A stretch of 64,000 nucleotides of DNA from Dendrobium chrysotoxum (Eukaryota > Streptophyta > Magnoliopsida > Asparagales > Orchidaceae). Location of the stretch: the NCBI GenBank assembly GCA_019925795.1, contig CM034303.1, positions 55,537,931-55,601,930 of the forward strand, given 5' to 3'. Both the position numbers and the translations under genes were made by a program. Of this stretch, positions 9,326 through 22,733 are shown piece by piece (the stretch's first letter is position 1; every line of letters starts with the position of its first letter). The notes below the pieces were generated by a model, which worked only from the letters and a program-made list of their open reading frames with translations, was not told the DNA's origin and ran no database searches.

Positions 9326-12300
9326 TCAAGTCCTTTGGAATTCATCAAAAATTGGAATTAATCTGCTTGTCAAATTTTCTCTTCTCCTCTCTTCAAATTC
9401 TACAAAGCCTGCCATCTGAAAGAAGATAAATTTATATGTAAAAGGGTGGAAACCAGATCACAGGCAAAGTAAACAAAAAGATGGATTTGCATGCACAAAA
9501 AGGGTGATAACCAGTTTCACAGGAAAAAAAAACCAAAATAAAAGGGGGATTTACATGCATGCCACCAAATTTTTATATATTTATGTTACTAACATCTAAA
9601 TATTTATATTTGTTTATACATTAATTTAATGTTTAAATTACATCAAAATATATATGAAAAAATATATGCATGCTTTTTAAAATTAATTAATAATAATAAT
9701 TGTTGCGTCCTGGAGTATTCGCGGCGGTAGAGAAATATAAAGTTTAATGTCTTAGCATTGTACGAAGATTTGGCACGCAATCAGATAAGAGAGTGTGTGT
9801 AGTACTCATAAGAGACACCAGAGTTTTACTTGAAACCCCTGAAAGGGGAAAAAACTATGGGCCTGGCCCAGTTTGAATGAATCCACTAGTATTTGCAGTT
9901 GATTACAAATGAGGCCCTCCATTTGGGGGAAGGACTTGGCTTGATATAGCAAATATACATCATATAGAGTGCATTACATGGTGAGATTAATATATACATG
10001 TTTGTTGGGTCGGCTGACCATAGTTGGTAGGCGATGGAGGTCAGAGGATCGTAGTTGGCGGGAGACAGGGATCAGAAAGACTCTTGTCTGGTGATGGAGG
10101 TCGGAAGGATCGTAGCTGGAGATGGGGGTCAGAAAGACCATACACGTAAGGCGGTGGTCTGGCAGAAGTTTGAGCCTTAGGTGGTGGTTAGGCAGATGTC
10201 CGGGCCTCAAGTGGTGGTCCGGCAGATGTCCGAGCCTCAGGTGGTGGTCCGACAGAAGTCCGGGCCTTAGGTGGTGGTCTGACGGGACTTAGGGCGTCAA
10301 GCGGTGGTCTGACGGAACTCAGGACGCCAGGTGGTGGTCCGGCGGGACTCAGGGCGTCAAGGGTGGTTCGACGGAACTTCGACGATGGTCGAGGAGGAGT
10401 AAGGAGGCAAGAGCGATCTTCTTTCTCTTCCTTCTTCTCTCTTGGCTTTGATCCCCCCCTTTTCAAGAGGAAATGTGGTTCTATTTATAAAATTGTTGAG
10501 TGGCATGGCTTGTAAAATAAGTAGAAGATCAAGGGTAAATTGGGAGTGGTTCGTATGGACGGCCGATCTTGATTCCTGCGATCAGACACCATTCAATGGA
10601 TCTTTGACTGTCTTAATGATATCAGAATTTGATGATCTTAGGCTCGTTGGATTCGTCTAGTCGAGTCGCTCGATTCGACTATAAGCATGTTATGATTGTA
10701 GACTGTTTGGTAACCCAAATTATGTTTGATCCTTCTAAAAGTGCTTCGAATCTTTGATTTGTGCCCATTTGGGCTCGGATTAGGTCGATTTTGGTGTCAT
10801 CGGGTTCATATTTTCGAGACGCTCAGTTCGACTGTAAGTTTGTAGAAATTGGAGTTCAAATGGTCACCGAATTAATTTTGAAGTTTCCAACTTGATTTTG
10901 CTTCGAGATTCGTGCCTGACCAGATAATTTTTTGATGATATATCAATAATATTTTTATGTGATTAAAAGATTTAATTGTTACATAAATAAATATTAAAAA
11001 TTAGCTGTTATATATATAAATATATAAGAATTTTATGTTATGTATGTAATCCCCCAAACAAAAATATAAAACCTTACTTGCTGAAACTGATCCGCTGTAA
11101 TGGGATTACAATGAAGAGCTATATTCTGCAGAGATTTGCAGTCACTGAACAATTTTGGAGGTAACTGTTGAAGATTTTTTGAATCAGTATATGAATTTCA
11201 AATAAGATAATGTGATACAATTGAAAGGCTATTTCGTTAGTTAAATGGAAGGAAAAACGGCATTTTCATACTTTTTATTGCAACTTCTCATACCTGATTC
11301 ACCCTATTGTTGTTCAGCAGAAGAGACTTTAGGTGGCTGAGATTGCAGAGTGATTCTGGTAATTCTTCAATGTTGTTGTCTGTAATAACAGGTGAAAAAG
11401 TAGAAACAGTGAGAAAAAGAAAACAAGGGAGGGTGCGGGGAAAAAGGTCAACCCGATTAGGTTTTATTTGGGATAGCTTTCTTACTGCTTCTTAAAGCAA
11501 CTTTTTAGTACAAAATTTTTAATTTTTGTACTAGAAAATTGTTTTAAGAAACAGTAAAAAAGCCGTTTAGAAAAACTGCTTTAAGAAACAGTAAAAAAGT
11601 CGTCACAAACGAAACCAACTTGGACTTGAAAACCTTTTTTAAACTTGTTTGTTATTTTTCTTATCAAATTTGAGCCATAATAATGCTTTAGTTGAGCCTG
11701 ATTAATTAAATATTTTAGGCTAATGATTTAGACATATATACTTTATCACTAGAAATAAATGAATTTATGGGTTTTAATTTAAAATTAGCATATTTCACTA
11801 AATATTATTTATTTTGTTCTGTGAAGTTAAAAAATTTATTAAAATAATTTTAATCTATATACTTAGCAATGTATTTATATTTGCATAATACTTAAGCCTC
11901 AAATAATGCACAAAATATATAAAGTGAATATAATATAAAAAATTAACATAATACTATAGAATAAATCATCAAATATGTAATTACACTATCATTAAATGTA
12001 CATTTTATCAAGCTTTTATTCAGCAACTTGTTAAACAACAAATGAGCATGTTCACAAAAATAAATGAATGAGCGGTTCAATTATCAAGCATGTTCATTTA
12101 TATGTCGAGTTTTAAAATTTTGTTTAAGTTTGTCCAATCACTTCAATAAATGAATATAAATTAGTCTTATATAACTCTTTACAGCACTAGGCAAGACACA
12201 ACTGGAGGATGGTGTTGATGAGGTTGGAGGCCCTAAAGGCTGAGAAGTGTAATGTTTGTAGCTAATGGGGCCAATAAGGCCCTTCTAAAGCTCCAAGCAA

Positions 12301-15300
12301 TAGGCAAGGAGAGATCCCCTTCTTTAGAACCTGATCACCTTCATTTCCCTTGGGAATCCTGATGAGTGCCTAGGAAACGGCATGACTTGCCAAGTCGGGA
12401 GCTAAGACACATGCCATGGGGTCTCACTGTTGGATCAAGATCTCTTTGCCTCCTCCCTTAGTAGCCACTTAATACTCTATTGCAAGTTTTTGGCTGAAGG
12501 GGCAAAAGAGCTGGGCTCGGGTGTTTGGCGAGTGAAGCTTGTCCAGTTTTGATAGCCAATGATTATTCTTTATGCAGAATACTGCACAACGGTTTGGAAC
12601 AGTTTGTTTTGATTAGACTTTGTATAAGAAGACCCCACGTATGGTTTCAACTAAATAGAGTAATGAGGACTCTTCAGGTTTGGCAACTTGGATTCTTCGA
12701 TCAAGCCCTCCTAAGCTGATTTTTTAGAGGGTGGGGAACCGCAGCCTTCAAATTTGGTTGCAAATCATCTCATCCACAAGGAAAATCCAGAGGTTCTCTC
12801 AATTCTTTGCTAAGTTTTAGCGCTAATAATATATAAGAATTATCCCTTTTTTTTCTATTAATGTTATCATGATGTAAAACAACAATTTTGATGAATGCGA
12901 AGTCCTTTATTGCAAGTTTGAGATATAAAGAGACGGTAAACTTATGCAAGTAAACTTTAGTTTATAATTTCCCTCCATTTTATCCATCTTTTTTGCTCCG
13001 TCTGTTAGATTATGACAAGAGATTGGTGATTTTATTTTTTTTAGTGATTGGTGATTGTTAATCAACACAAAGGAAGATTTTAGATCATGCAATGACTACA
13101 ATTAACTACGAGAAGTAGAAGGCAACATCTCTTGTGGGTACAACACTTAGAAGGTTAGGGTTTCTTCACCTCTTTAATATCTAAAAACATTTTTGTGCCC
13201 ATTTGGAATGGCTGTTGCCATCTGTAAAGTTAGTTGTAGGAAAAGCAGAATTTCGAAAGTTACTAAGGATTTTATAAACTTTTATTCATTAGAAAAGTTG
13301 AATAGCAATTTTCTTTCTGCTACCACATTCTAGCACATCAAATTGAAAAAGCTCATTCTCATCATAGAAATTTCTGAAAATAATAAGAAAATTGTAGCAA
13401 AAAAAAAAAATGATAGCGGTATGTAAAATAAAATATGAAAAAGCACCATTAATTCATTTACATCTTAAGTAGATTACTAGATTCACAATTGCTAATGCTT
13501 AGTTGCTTCGGTAAGTTTTTTGTTATCTTGAGATTGGATAAATTATATAGAAAATCAATTCAATTCGAAGTAAACAATTTAATATTCGATGTGTCATGTA
13601 GTGTTTAAGGATGTATTTTGCATCAACCATTAACCTTAGTATATTTTACAGTTCTGACTAGAACATAAGGCATGATAAAGCAATTCTGTGGTTTGGTCAT
13701 TTGCAATGTTGTTAAGCAATAATTCACAGCCCCAATACCACATTCTATAACTATATGTAGAAGCTACTCAAGATCAGAGCCATCGTTAAGCCTTATCCTT
13801 CTTTTCAAAACTAATAAATTAATCCTTCTCTATCATGTTCCCATATTAGAAAGAATTGAATTAAAAAAATACATATTCAAAACATATGGTTACTAATTAC
13901 CGTTTGCCTGCAGCTCCTCCAAGGCAATGCAACTTCCAATGGATGGTGGCAGAGACTTCAACTTATTGCTGGATACATTAAGTAGAGATAGCTGCAATCA
14001 AATAAAGGACAAATAGCATGAACCCCATGATGAATTAAGAATAGAAATTAAATCACGAAATTAAAAATTTTATAAAAGTGAATTTGACGCTTTTACTAAA
14101 ATAATGTAAAATTAATTAACTACGACTGTCATTAAAGTAATTAAACATTAGTGTCGATACAAAAAAGACAATTAGAACGTATTTTTTTGCGGTTAGGATG
14201 CACTAATACTAGCTTAGAAAAGACGTAAAATGACAGATTGCAACTTTTTATAGCAGGCTTTTGCTAAATTGAAGATTTTATTATTTACTTTGGGCTAAAT
14301 GTCATCGAAGCGCGTAATCTGGAAGGGAAAAAAAAACCATATACAACATGGATGTGAGGATATCACAGTTATTTGAATGAGTTATTACCACATTGATTAT
14401 CTTTCTCAGCCATGATAACTTACTGGGAGAGAATAATTTCAGCCTTAAATAGAGGCCTACTTGGTTTCTTTACTTCAAGGTCTCTAAGCCATTCATAACC
14501 AAACAGAAGCTGAGATTTTATGTGTTCAAACAAGCACCCACAAAAGGCAACTCATAACCAGATGGGCATTTTCTCCATCTTGACTTACCTTCACTAAACA
14601 AGCATTTGTAATCATTTTTCAGAAGTCCCTGGCCCTCAATTATTGCTAATCCAATTTAACTGCTTTGGCATGCCATAGAAACAAAAGAGTTAATTCAATT
14701 GTTTTAATTCACTGATGAAAATCATCTACTGTAAGTTGGACAGGACAAGAATTATCACATATTGACATCCTCATTATATATGGAACATAGGAAACAGGTA
14801 ACATGCTGATAAAGAAATAAACGCAATATTGACTAGTGTAAAGCAAGACTTATATTAAGACCCGACTTCTAAGGCAAGAATGGTCATGTGATCAATCATT
14901 ATGAGAGTATGTGAGTGCTTTTATATGAGTATATATCCATAGAGAGAAGAAAATACAAAAGAAAAGGCTAAGCTTATGTTGCTTTAATTAGACAGATCCT
15001 GGATAGTGAAAAGGACAAGCTGGAACAGCGGATAGATTAAATGATCATTTATAAGTGTATAGTAAATGCATAAAAAAAACTACTTGTGCCGTTCAAAGAA
15101 GTACTCACATTATGTAGCTTCCCAATTGTATCTGGCAAGCATGTCAACAAATTACAAGAAACGGAGAGCTGTTCTAGCTTGGAAAGAGAACCCACTCCAT
15201 AAAGAAAACACATGTTAGAACCACTGAGAAACATAAGCGGCCTGTCTTTACTATTAGATAGTATATAAGTAGTAATCGAAAATACATTCATCTGGCAAGA

Positions 15301-18300
15301 TGGAAATCTTATTTCCATCAAGTGTAAGAATCTTTAAGGAACGAAGACTTGCTACGGTGTTTGGGAGGCTTTGAAGCACATTATTTGCTAGGATCTGAAA
15401 CATAAATATGATTTGAAGTTAAAAACAGCAGTCCTGGTTAAAATGTAATTTTCTAATTAAACCAAGCGTTCACTTGCACACATATAGTAAAAATTAAAAC
15501 AAATAAAAACATAAAGTTGTAAAACAGAGAAAACAAAAATGCATGAAGATATAATTATAGAAACCAAAGAAATTAGCCTCACCAGACGTTGCAACTGAAC
15601 TAATCTGCTGATATCTGGAGGAAGCACAGCTACAGGACATAGTGATGAAAATTAAATTCCATGAGAGAGATAATTTGAACTAAAAATGGAAAACTACTTC
15701 ATATGGTAACAAAAATAAAAGGAAACAAAGAGGTGGATAAAAACTTTCATTGGTTGTACTGTTGTTAATAGGGTTTAGTGGCTTACACCATAATCAGGTA
15801 ATCTATAACATGAAATAATAATAGAAAACTAAGACAAGGCTCAGAAGAAATTACAATAACCTCATAGTAGATATGAAAAAAAATGTAAATTCAACTATTC
15901 ATTAAATACACTAAACATGAACTATTATGAGACCAAATTTACCTACATTAGAATTTAAATAGAATAAGAAGGTAAAAAGAAGTATATACAAAGAATGGGA
16001 AGTTCTTAATCCACGTGCTCTGCCGTATTAGAACTTTATCTCTACTTCTCGAGGCAACATGATGTGTTTTTATGTGAGCCAATGAGGCATATTTGCCAAT
16101 ATTCCAAGTGTAGAAAACAATACTCATTAATAAGATCATGAGCTGCCTTAACCCACAAACTTTGGTGTTCAACTAAACAATTAATTCTTCTCCTTCTGAC
16201 ATTTTGTTTGTTAATGGGTGATAAAATCTATTTTCAACCGAAAAGTGTACACTCATAGGTGTGGGCCAACCACTCAGTATTTCTACAATAATATATTTTT
16301 TAACTATTCAACATGAGATTAACCTCAAACTCTTACATACCTTCACAATCACCCCTCATGTAAGAGCTCTCTGCATTAATCATCACTCCCCCTACATACT
16401 GAAGCTTTTCTTTATCATCAAGTATCAATCATCAATAAATAGCTCACTCAACTATGAGGAGCTGCCATATGAGCCCTGCCCTTGAATCTTTCTCAATCAT
16501 AGTAGAAGGTCATCGAGACCTATGGAAGTCACAAACTACATGATCCATTTGATCCCAACTGAATCATCCTTTATAATAACACTTGTCAAGTGAGCATGGA
16601 CCAAAGGGATATACCAGTTATCAAACCAATATTTCAAACAAATAGTAGAAGGTCATCGAGACCTATGAGTGAGGGCCAACCACTTAATATCATACACCAA
16701 TATATTTTTCTCCTATCTGATATGAGACTAACCTCAATATTTACATGCGTCTTAATATTGCTGGCATTTATCTCCGCATACAAAAAGATATTACTTTTTA
16801 TTTGGCAATGATTATGAGCACAATAAAAACCATCCATATCCCATCCTAAAGGCTTGAAAATGTCCTGAAATTTTAGACAAAACCCTAAAAAATTTCCATT
16901 GAGATGTAAAAAAAAATTTATAACTAAGAAGAAAAGACAACAACTAAAATTAAACGTCAATTAAAATCAGTGTTCATAAAGATATGAAAGATTAGATTCA
17001 GGTAATCAGAAAAGCAAATTTTTAATTTGAAATAATGCCAAAGAGAAATTGAATTCCATAATGTCAATAATCAGCTCAATCAAGATTTAATAAAATAAAT
17101 AATACTCAAAAAAAACAATATTGACTTACAAACTTTATTGTTTGTCAAATCAATAGTACGAACATTATTATTCACCTCAAGAACTTCATCAGGTAGTACC
17201 TGTTCAATAAGAACATGGTTAATTGCTGCAACCACAGCAATGAAGAAAAAAAGTCCAAATTCCTCCTTTGGCACATGATTTTCATAGATTCAATTAACAA
17301 AAAAAAAACTGCTCAATAGGAGCACGGTTTCTTGACAACGCCAACAGTAATATAGAAGAAAAATACAAATACTGTTGTGGAACATGATTTATCGAAGATA
17401 AGTCAAAACAAACTATGAGCACAATGCTTCAATAATAAATAAGAGTCAACATATTTACGTCATTTCAATACAGTAAAATGGTTTCCTTATTAATAATAAT
17501 TTTTTTTTTGCTTTACAGAATGTGATTTTCTTTTACTTTGGGCCAACAATAGCAATAAAGTTCAGAGAATTAGTAAATGAAAAGAAGACGGTGTCGTATA
17601 CAAATGGTAGGTTCATGACCTTTATTTAAAGGAAATTTGAGGGAAATCCCATTTTTTTTATGAGGACTACCTATAGGACACTGTTCTTAGCTGTTTACGA
17701 ACACAGCACCCAAATATTTACATTCACACATAGAACACCAAAATTTTCTCCATCCCCCAAAATTACCACCTTGTCACTCCCAACCACCCATTGTTAAATT
17801 TTTCACCTTAAACAAGTGGAAAGCATCCCAGCAAAATCATGCATGACCTAGAACTGGAAGGCCTTGTTGGTATTTTTGTGAAAACTATTCTTAGCTGTTT
17901 ACAAACACAGCACCCAATTATTTACATTCACACATAGAACATAGAAATTTTCTCCATCCCACAAAAAATACCACCTTATCACTCCCAATTACCCATTGTT
18001 AATTTTTAACCCTAAACATGTGGAATGCATCCCAGCAAAACCATGTCAGACCTAGAACTGGAAGGCCCTGTTGGGAATGTATAATGCTAGACTCCTTACC
18101 GGCACAAACAAGTTGCAACATATGCCAAATAAGGATGGTCATTAAAGGGTAAGTCTATTGTGACTTGGCCTGGAAGTTGCATAGTGTGCTCACTCTGACC
18201 AACCATGTTTTGCTTTGGTTAGGATTAGAACTATCATGCTGCCCTCTAAGATAATGTTGAATAAACGATGAATGAAAATAACTTATATAGACTTGGAAAG

Positions 18301-20579
18301 TGTTTATTTGAAACAACTACAAATAATCAATTAGCGGAATGATGATTATGGTTGTAACTAGGTCCACCTCATCTTCATAATTCACACATTGTGAAAAAAA
18401 GTGCAATATATAGTAGCCCTATCAAATATTTCTGGTCAGCTCCAATCATAAGGCATGTAGGAGGTGCGCACTAGAATGGTCCCCAATGATACCAAGCTCC
18501 TCCTGACAATGTTTGTGATTGGAGAAGGGCACAACTCGAAAAGGAACAATGATTCCACAATAAAATTTGATGAAAGCAAACCCTATCTAAACCAACAAAA
18601 ACTAGATGACCTCTGGCGCCCTCAAAGGATTGTTCTAAATCAAAGGCCAAGTGTTGGCAAGCATTCCGAAATTAACAACATCTATTGAGGGTGGAGCACC
18701 ACCAACAACCTATGGAAAGGGGTTGAATCCCTTCCAACCCATATTTGTGCATGTGGTTAAAAATTAAGGGGACAATTTGGTCAAGTCAACCCATAACGAA
18801 GTCCATTTGGTTACTTCAAGAGTTGTACAGGTTTTTCTAATGAATTATACAAGCTTTGATTAATTTTTTGGAACCCATATTGGTGCAATCAAAAAGCAAG
18901 CGCATAGCTAAAGGAGGTTGAATAAAATCAGTAGTACAGAAAAAAGGAGGGCTTGCCAATCAATATTTGATATTTTACAGGATAAGTAGGATATTTATAG
19001 GAAGATATATGGAAGCAAGGAGGTAAATAGAGAAGGGTCTAAGCCATGTATATCACAAAATTGTGTTATCAATATTAGCCCATAATGAGGTCCCTAATTA
19101 CAAAGAGAATAGTGTGCTGGCTGAGCCAAGGAGATAAGGTCCGCCAAGAGCAGCTGAGCATTAGAAAGGATTCAGCTAATGAGCTTCATTTTAAATGGAT
19201 CTAGTGTGGAGTATACTATTAAAGAAAAGCTACATGAGCTACCATCACCTGTTCTCCAAGAAAATCGTTACCGCATACTTGAGCAAGCAGTGATTCATGT
19301 CATTTCAAAACTGACCAGAGATAGTATATGTAATGTTGGAGACAACTATCTTGATGATGAAAATGGTATCCACTTGGTAAGTTATTTGCAGTCAGTGCTC
19401 AATTTGACTAAGAAGAGGAGAGGCTCCTGACTATTAAATAGTTTGCAGTGTGCAAGTCATTGAAGTAATGGTTTAGTCCTAGGTGAAGAAGAGAAGAGGA
19501 GCAGTCATGAAATCATACAAAGTGGAAACTATCATCATGATAGATACGCATTCTACAAATTGCTTCCCATTCCATGGGCAAAGTTGGAGCCTTTAGTAAA
19601 TGGGTGATGCCCAACTACTCATGACAAAACCAGAGAAACCCTGTTAAGTTGGACGTTTTGGATTGCAAAGTCACGAAGCAAATAGTAAAAATTTTGATGG
19701 ACAGGACAACAAAAAATGAGTAAATGAAAATATCAATGGAAAAGACAAAGAAATGGCAAACCAACCAATATGCATCTCGAGAAATAGTTTTAAGTGGCAA
19801 AGGCATATCAGAAAATTAAAAATCTTGCTATTAATATTAACCTTGCTTTCTTACCGAAAATGAGAATATTTTTGGTGATTCGAGCATATTATATAACCTT
19901 ATCATGCATTTAACTCATATCGTAGCAGTCCTCAGTTATCAATTTTTCATATAAGTTCTAAAACTAGCATATCTATTCAAAAGACTGCTTTTTCTGTGTA
20001 CAGGATAAATTCATTAGGCATTACAAAGAATTCATTTCCATATTTTTCTGAGGTTCTTATTAAGCTTGCTTTGCAATAGCAATCAAATGGATTACGTACA
20101 GATAAGCATGCTGCAACAACGAAGATGAATGATACCAAAACCATCACTATCCAACTAATTAATATTTCAAAAATTCTATTTTAATTAGCAAAGACACACT
20201 TGGTAGCTCAGAGTATGTAAAGGTAGAAAGCATCATTTGTATTCCAATAACCCATGATGAAAAAAGAGTTATATTATTAATACTGTCACAGTTTCCACTA
20301 CATCATCTGTACTAGCAAACCAATTCTTCGAAAAACATCTAGCAGAGGAAAAGATCAAATAATCAAATTCTGGAACCGCCAGATACAAAGTAAAATCCAT
20401 CGCGGTTAATGAATGAAATCGAACCAGTTACAGAAAACGCTAATCGTTTTTTTTTCTTTTTAGTTCCCCAATGTTGATACCTTAAGATTAGAATCCCTTA
20501 GGGCTACGATTCCAGTAGCATTCCATCGAGCGATCCGACTCGTCCTGGAATCTGCGTTCTTGCTGCAAAGACACCCCAT
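9326..20579 (-). CDS. LRRC57-like leucine-rich repeat protein, 9 exons
   Basis: Exons: 20579-20481, 17199-17130, 15629-15583, 15394-15286, 15194-15109, 13991-13901, 11379-11294, 11164-11078, 9415-9326. All introns are GT-AG and all phases close, giving 254 residues. The start is MGCLCSK, a typical N-myristoylation (Gly2) plus palmitoylation (Cys3/Cys5) signal, so membrane anchoring is expected. TGIVALRDSNLK follows, then about eight LRRs from residue 34 onward, including ILANNVLQSLP, LTLDGNKISILP, LSVSCNLLTCLP, LNVSSNKLKSLP and the end motif LQNIALHCNPITADQFQQ. This order matches the small plant homologues of animal LRRC57, roughly 260 residues; their function is poorly known, probably protein interaction. 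In the last exon the conserved K-F-D-K-Q-I motif is out of frame: one A is missing from an A run near 9374. As given, the protein ends in about 16 unrelated residues. Identification of the family is firm. The exact C-terminus is not. Confidence 0.9.
10015..10360 (-). repeat. Minisatellites inside the solo LTR
   Basis: About 140 bp of the GATGGAGGTCGGAAGGATCG type (two or three units of the 61-bp repeat seen at 53-57 kb) is followed by about seven copies of a 28-30-bp unit close to GGTGGTCCGGCAGATGTCCG plus GGCCTCA. The reading frames here (9974-10210, 10188-10466 on the minus strand) are repeat artefacts. Confidence 0.8.
10481..10489 (-). promoter_or_regulatory. TATA box of the solo LTR
   Basis: TATAAATAG on the minus strand, at the position conserved in the sister LTRs (55203-55211 and 57642-57650). 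It marks the expected U3 promoter and confirms LTR orientation. A solo LTR in this position could start transcription antisense to nothing but in the same direction as the LRR gene. Confidence 0.55.
11460..11616. mobile_element. Hairpin MITE in LRR intron 6
   Basis: The left end GGTTTTATTTGGGATAGC pairs with the inverse right end GGTTTCGTTTGTGACGAC. The arms meet around TTAGTACAAAA...TTTTTGTACTA. The right arm is present twice (AAGAAACAGTAAAAAAG near 11545 and 11584). Same family as 22210-22336. It lies 80 bp from exon 7. Confidence 0.7.
11640..13880. other. Rest of LRR intron 6: unclassified
   Basis: No gene recognised. About 12180-12790 is less AT-rich than its surroundings and looks inserted, but shows no terminal repeats or protein motif that I can identify. 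An ATGAGC-rich stretch near 12030-12110 resembles the widespread GAGCTCG-type plant repeat also present near 22000 and 26800. Confidence 0.4.
16263..16745. repeat. Diverged direct repeat in LRR intron 2
   Basis: The segment GGGCCAACCACT...ATGAGATTAACCTCAA (16263-16328) recurs as GGGCCAACCACT...ATGAGACTAACCTCAA (about 16672-16738). Separately, GTAGAAGGTCATCGAGACCT occurs at about 16503 and 16645. This indicates local duplication of an old repeat. Function unknown. Confidence 0.6.
17684..18074. repeat. Two 187-bp tandem copies in LRR intron 1
   Basis: 17684-17870 and 17888-18074 are direct copies of equal length. Both begin TTCTTAGCTGTTTAC and end AACTGGAAGGCC(T/C)TGTTGG, and differ at scattered positions. 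No coding potential. The remainder of intron 1 (18075-20480) is unclassified; a reading frame of 83 residues at 19179-19430 has no recognisable features. Confidence 0.85.
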
Positions 20580-21850
20580 CACCCAGTAATCTTTCTTCTC
20601 AACTTTCAATCAAAAATCGCTATCTGAAACCAGAATTCAGTAATCGAATAGGATTCACAAGCTATTGACGTAAAACGGAACGATGGACGGAAATGGATAC
20701 AGAAAAAGCAGGTCTTTGTTTTGAAGGGCGTGATTCCATACACCTAAAACATCAGTATTTATATGTTAATCATCGAAAAAATATATATTTACATATTTTT
20801 GAATTTACATTGATATTATCTTATTTCATATTATTTACATATCTAACATTTAAAATTTTAATATTATATTTTTATCACTCATATAAAATTTTAATATCAA
20901 ATATATCATTTCTATATTTCATTTTTATCACTCATACCACCTTATAACTTTAATATTTCATTCCATACACCCATATTTATTTTATAGGTGGTAGGCATGT
21001 AATATTAAAATTTTAAGTATTTGATATATAAATAATATAAAATAAAGTGGCATGTAAGTAAATCCTTTTTTTTAACATTTAAGCTGATTAAAATAAATTC
21101 ATAGGCACATCAAATTAAAGACACGGGCTTTGAATCCAAGATCATTTAATTGATAATTAAAGTTCTCAACCAACAGACCAAATGAGAGCTGCATAATTTT
21201 ATTATTTATATGCACACTATTAAAATAAAAATAGTATTTCACATTATCATTATTAGGAGTGATTGATTGCTTAAGAATATTATCTTTTATTTTATTCTAA
21301 TTTTGCTTTATGATATGTCAATTTATGTCACCAATAAGTCTTAAATGCATGTCTCCAACAATTTTTTTTATTTTTTATTTGGTTCATAGAAAAGTATTTT
21401 AGTGTTGTATAATTTTTATGAGTCGATAGAGTTGTGTGGAGGGCCGAAGGCTAATGTATGTCTTAATTGAACACATAATAATCAAGACAAAGGAGCCGAC
21501 CATTCACCCTTGTATAATGATTGGAATTGTCGTAAATAATCTTGACGATCATTATTTTTATTTTGTAGGGGTGGTGGACTTGGTGGTCAATTATGCAAAT
21601 AGAGTATGAGTTCTTCCTTTTTATTTGGGTATGCATGCTTGTAGTATAAAAAACAATTTGAAGGGAGGCTTGATTTGCATTGAATGAACCTAAAGTCTTG
21701 CAAGGGGGTTATCTTAAACACACATGTTTTTGTTCCACTATTGGAGGATTAATAATGACAAAAAGATATTGACTAGCACAATACATTATATGGAGACTAA
21801 GATATACATGATTTGACTTTTATAGCCTATGTTTGCAGTGTATAGCTAGG
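20580..21850. other. Upstream region of the LRR gene
   Basis: Contains the 5' leader and presumably the promoter of the minus-strand LRR gene. I see no clear TATA box at a suitable distance. From about 20750 the sequence is strongly AT-rich with ATATTTTTA/TTTTAATAT patterns and no gene. Confidence 0.45.
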
Positions 21851-22209
21851 GATAGAGTCACTGGCGGAACCATGTACCGCACATGGGGGACAAGAGTTGT
21901 TGTACAGCGGGCAGCGGACATGAAATTTGAGTGTTGGTATTTAAAAATTTTAGTATTTATTTTGCGCTAAACAAGCAAAATGATTGGCTCATTAAATGAA
22001 GCTTGGACTAGTTAATGAGTGGCTCGATAAGCCAGAATAATCGAGCTCAAACTCAAACACAAGCCAAGCTTGAGCAGGGGCTTTATAAACGAGCCCGAAC
22101 TAGAACAGAGGCTCTTAAAGTTCGATTCTTATAAACTCTCGAGCAGAGTTTTGGCAAACGAGCTTGAGCTCAAATATGTTAAAACTCGACTCAACTCAGT
22201 TCATTTGTA

Positions 22210-22336
22210 GCCTTATTTGGGACAACTTTCTTGTTACTTTTTAAAACAGTTTTTTAGTACAAAAATTTCTTAAATGAGAAATTTTTGTACTAAAATTTTG
22301 CTTTAGGAAGTAGTAATAAAATTGTCCAAACGAAGC
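22210..22336. mobile_element. Hairpin MITE nested in the hAT element
   Basis: Near-palindromic: the left arm starts GCCTTATTTGGGACAACTTT, the inverse right arm GCTTCGTTTGGACAATTTTA, and both share TTTTAGTACAAAAATTTCT at the hairpin tip. Same family as 11460-11616. Confidence 0.8.
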
Positions 22337-22733
22337 TTTAGTTTTAATGAGAACTTAGATTAGAAAATAAAATATCTTATGATTTTTTGTTCAACGGGTT
22401 ATATTCTTTGGTCATAAATTTGATTGAATCTATGTTTCAATTTTCTAGAAGATAACATACTTTCTAATTTCTAGCCATGAAAGATATTTGCTGGGGTTCC
22501 ATTCCATTATATTAACAATTAATTTGACAAATTGCAAATTCGGGGCATATTATTGTGGTAATATAAACAGATAATTCTAAATTTATATATTATGGTAAGA
22601 TTGTATATAATTATATATGTAATGCATAGCATTAGCTTGTTTGAGAAATGATTCATTAACAAATATACAATTCTAAATTGCTTTATAGGATATAATTGAT
22701 GGAATGTTATTTAAAGAGGAAAGAAAGAGTAGG

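Larger units (their letters stand above)
9701..10945 (-). mobile_element. Solo LTR of the Tat-like gypsy family, in LRR intron 8
   Basis: On the minus strand it runs TGATATATCATC...CGCAACA. It is flanked by a perfect 5-bp TSD ATAAT (9696-9700 and 10946-10950), so it is a complete solo LTR of 1245 bp. A minus-strand TATAAATAG box lies at 10481-10489. It is homologous to 51935-55657 and to the 3' end at 57920, but its internal minisatellite is short. It accounts for most of the 1662-bp intron 8 of the LRR gene; without it and one TSD copy the intron would be about 412 bp. Confidence 0.92.
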
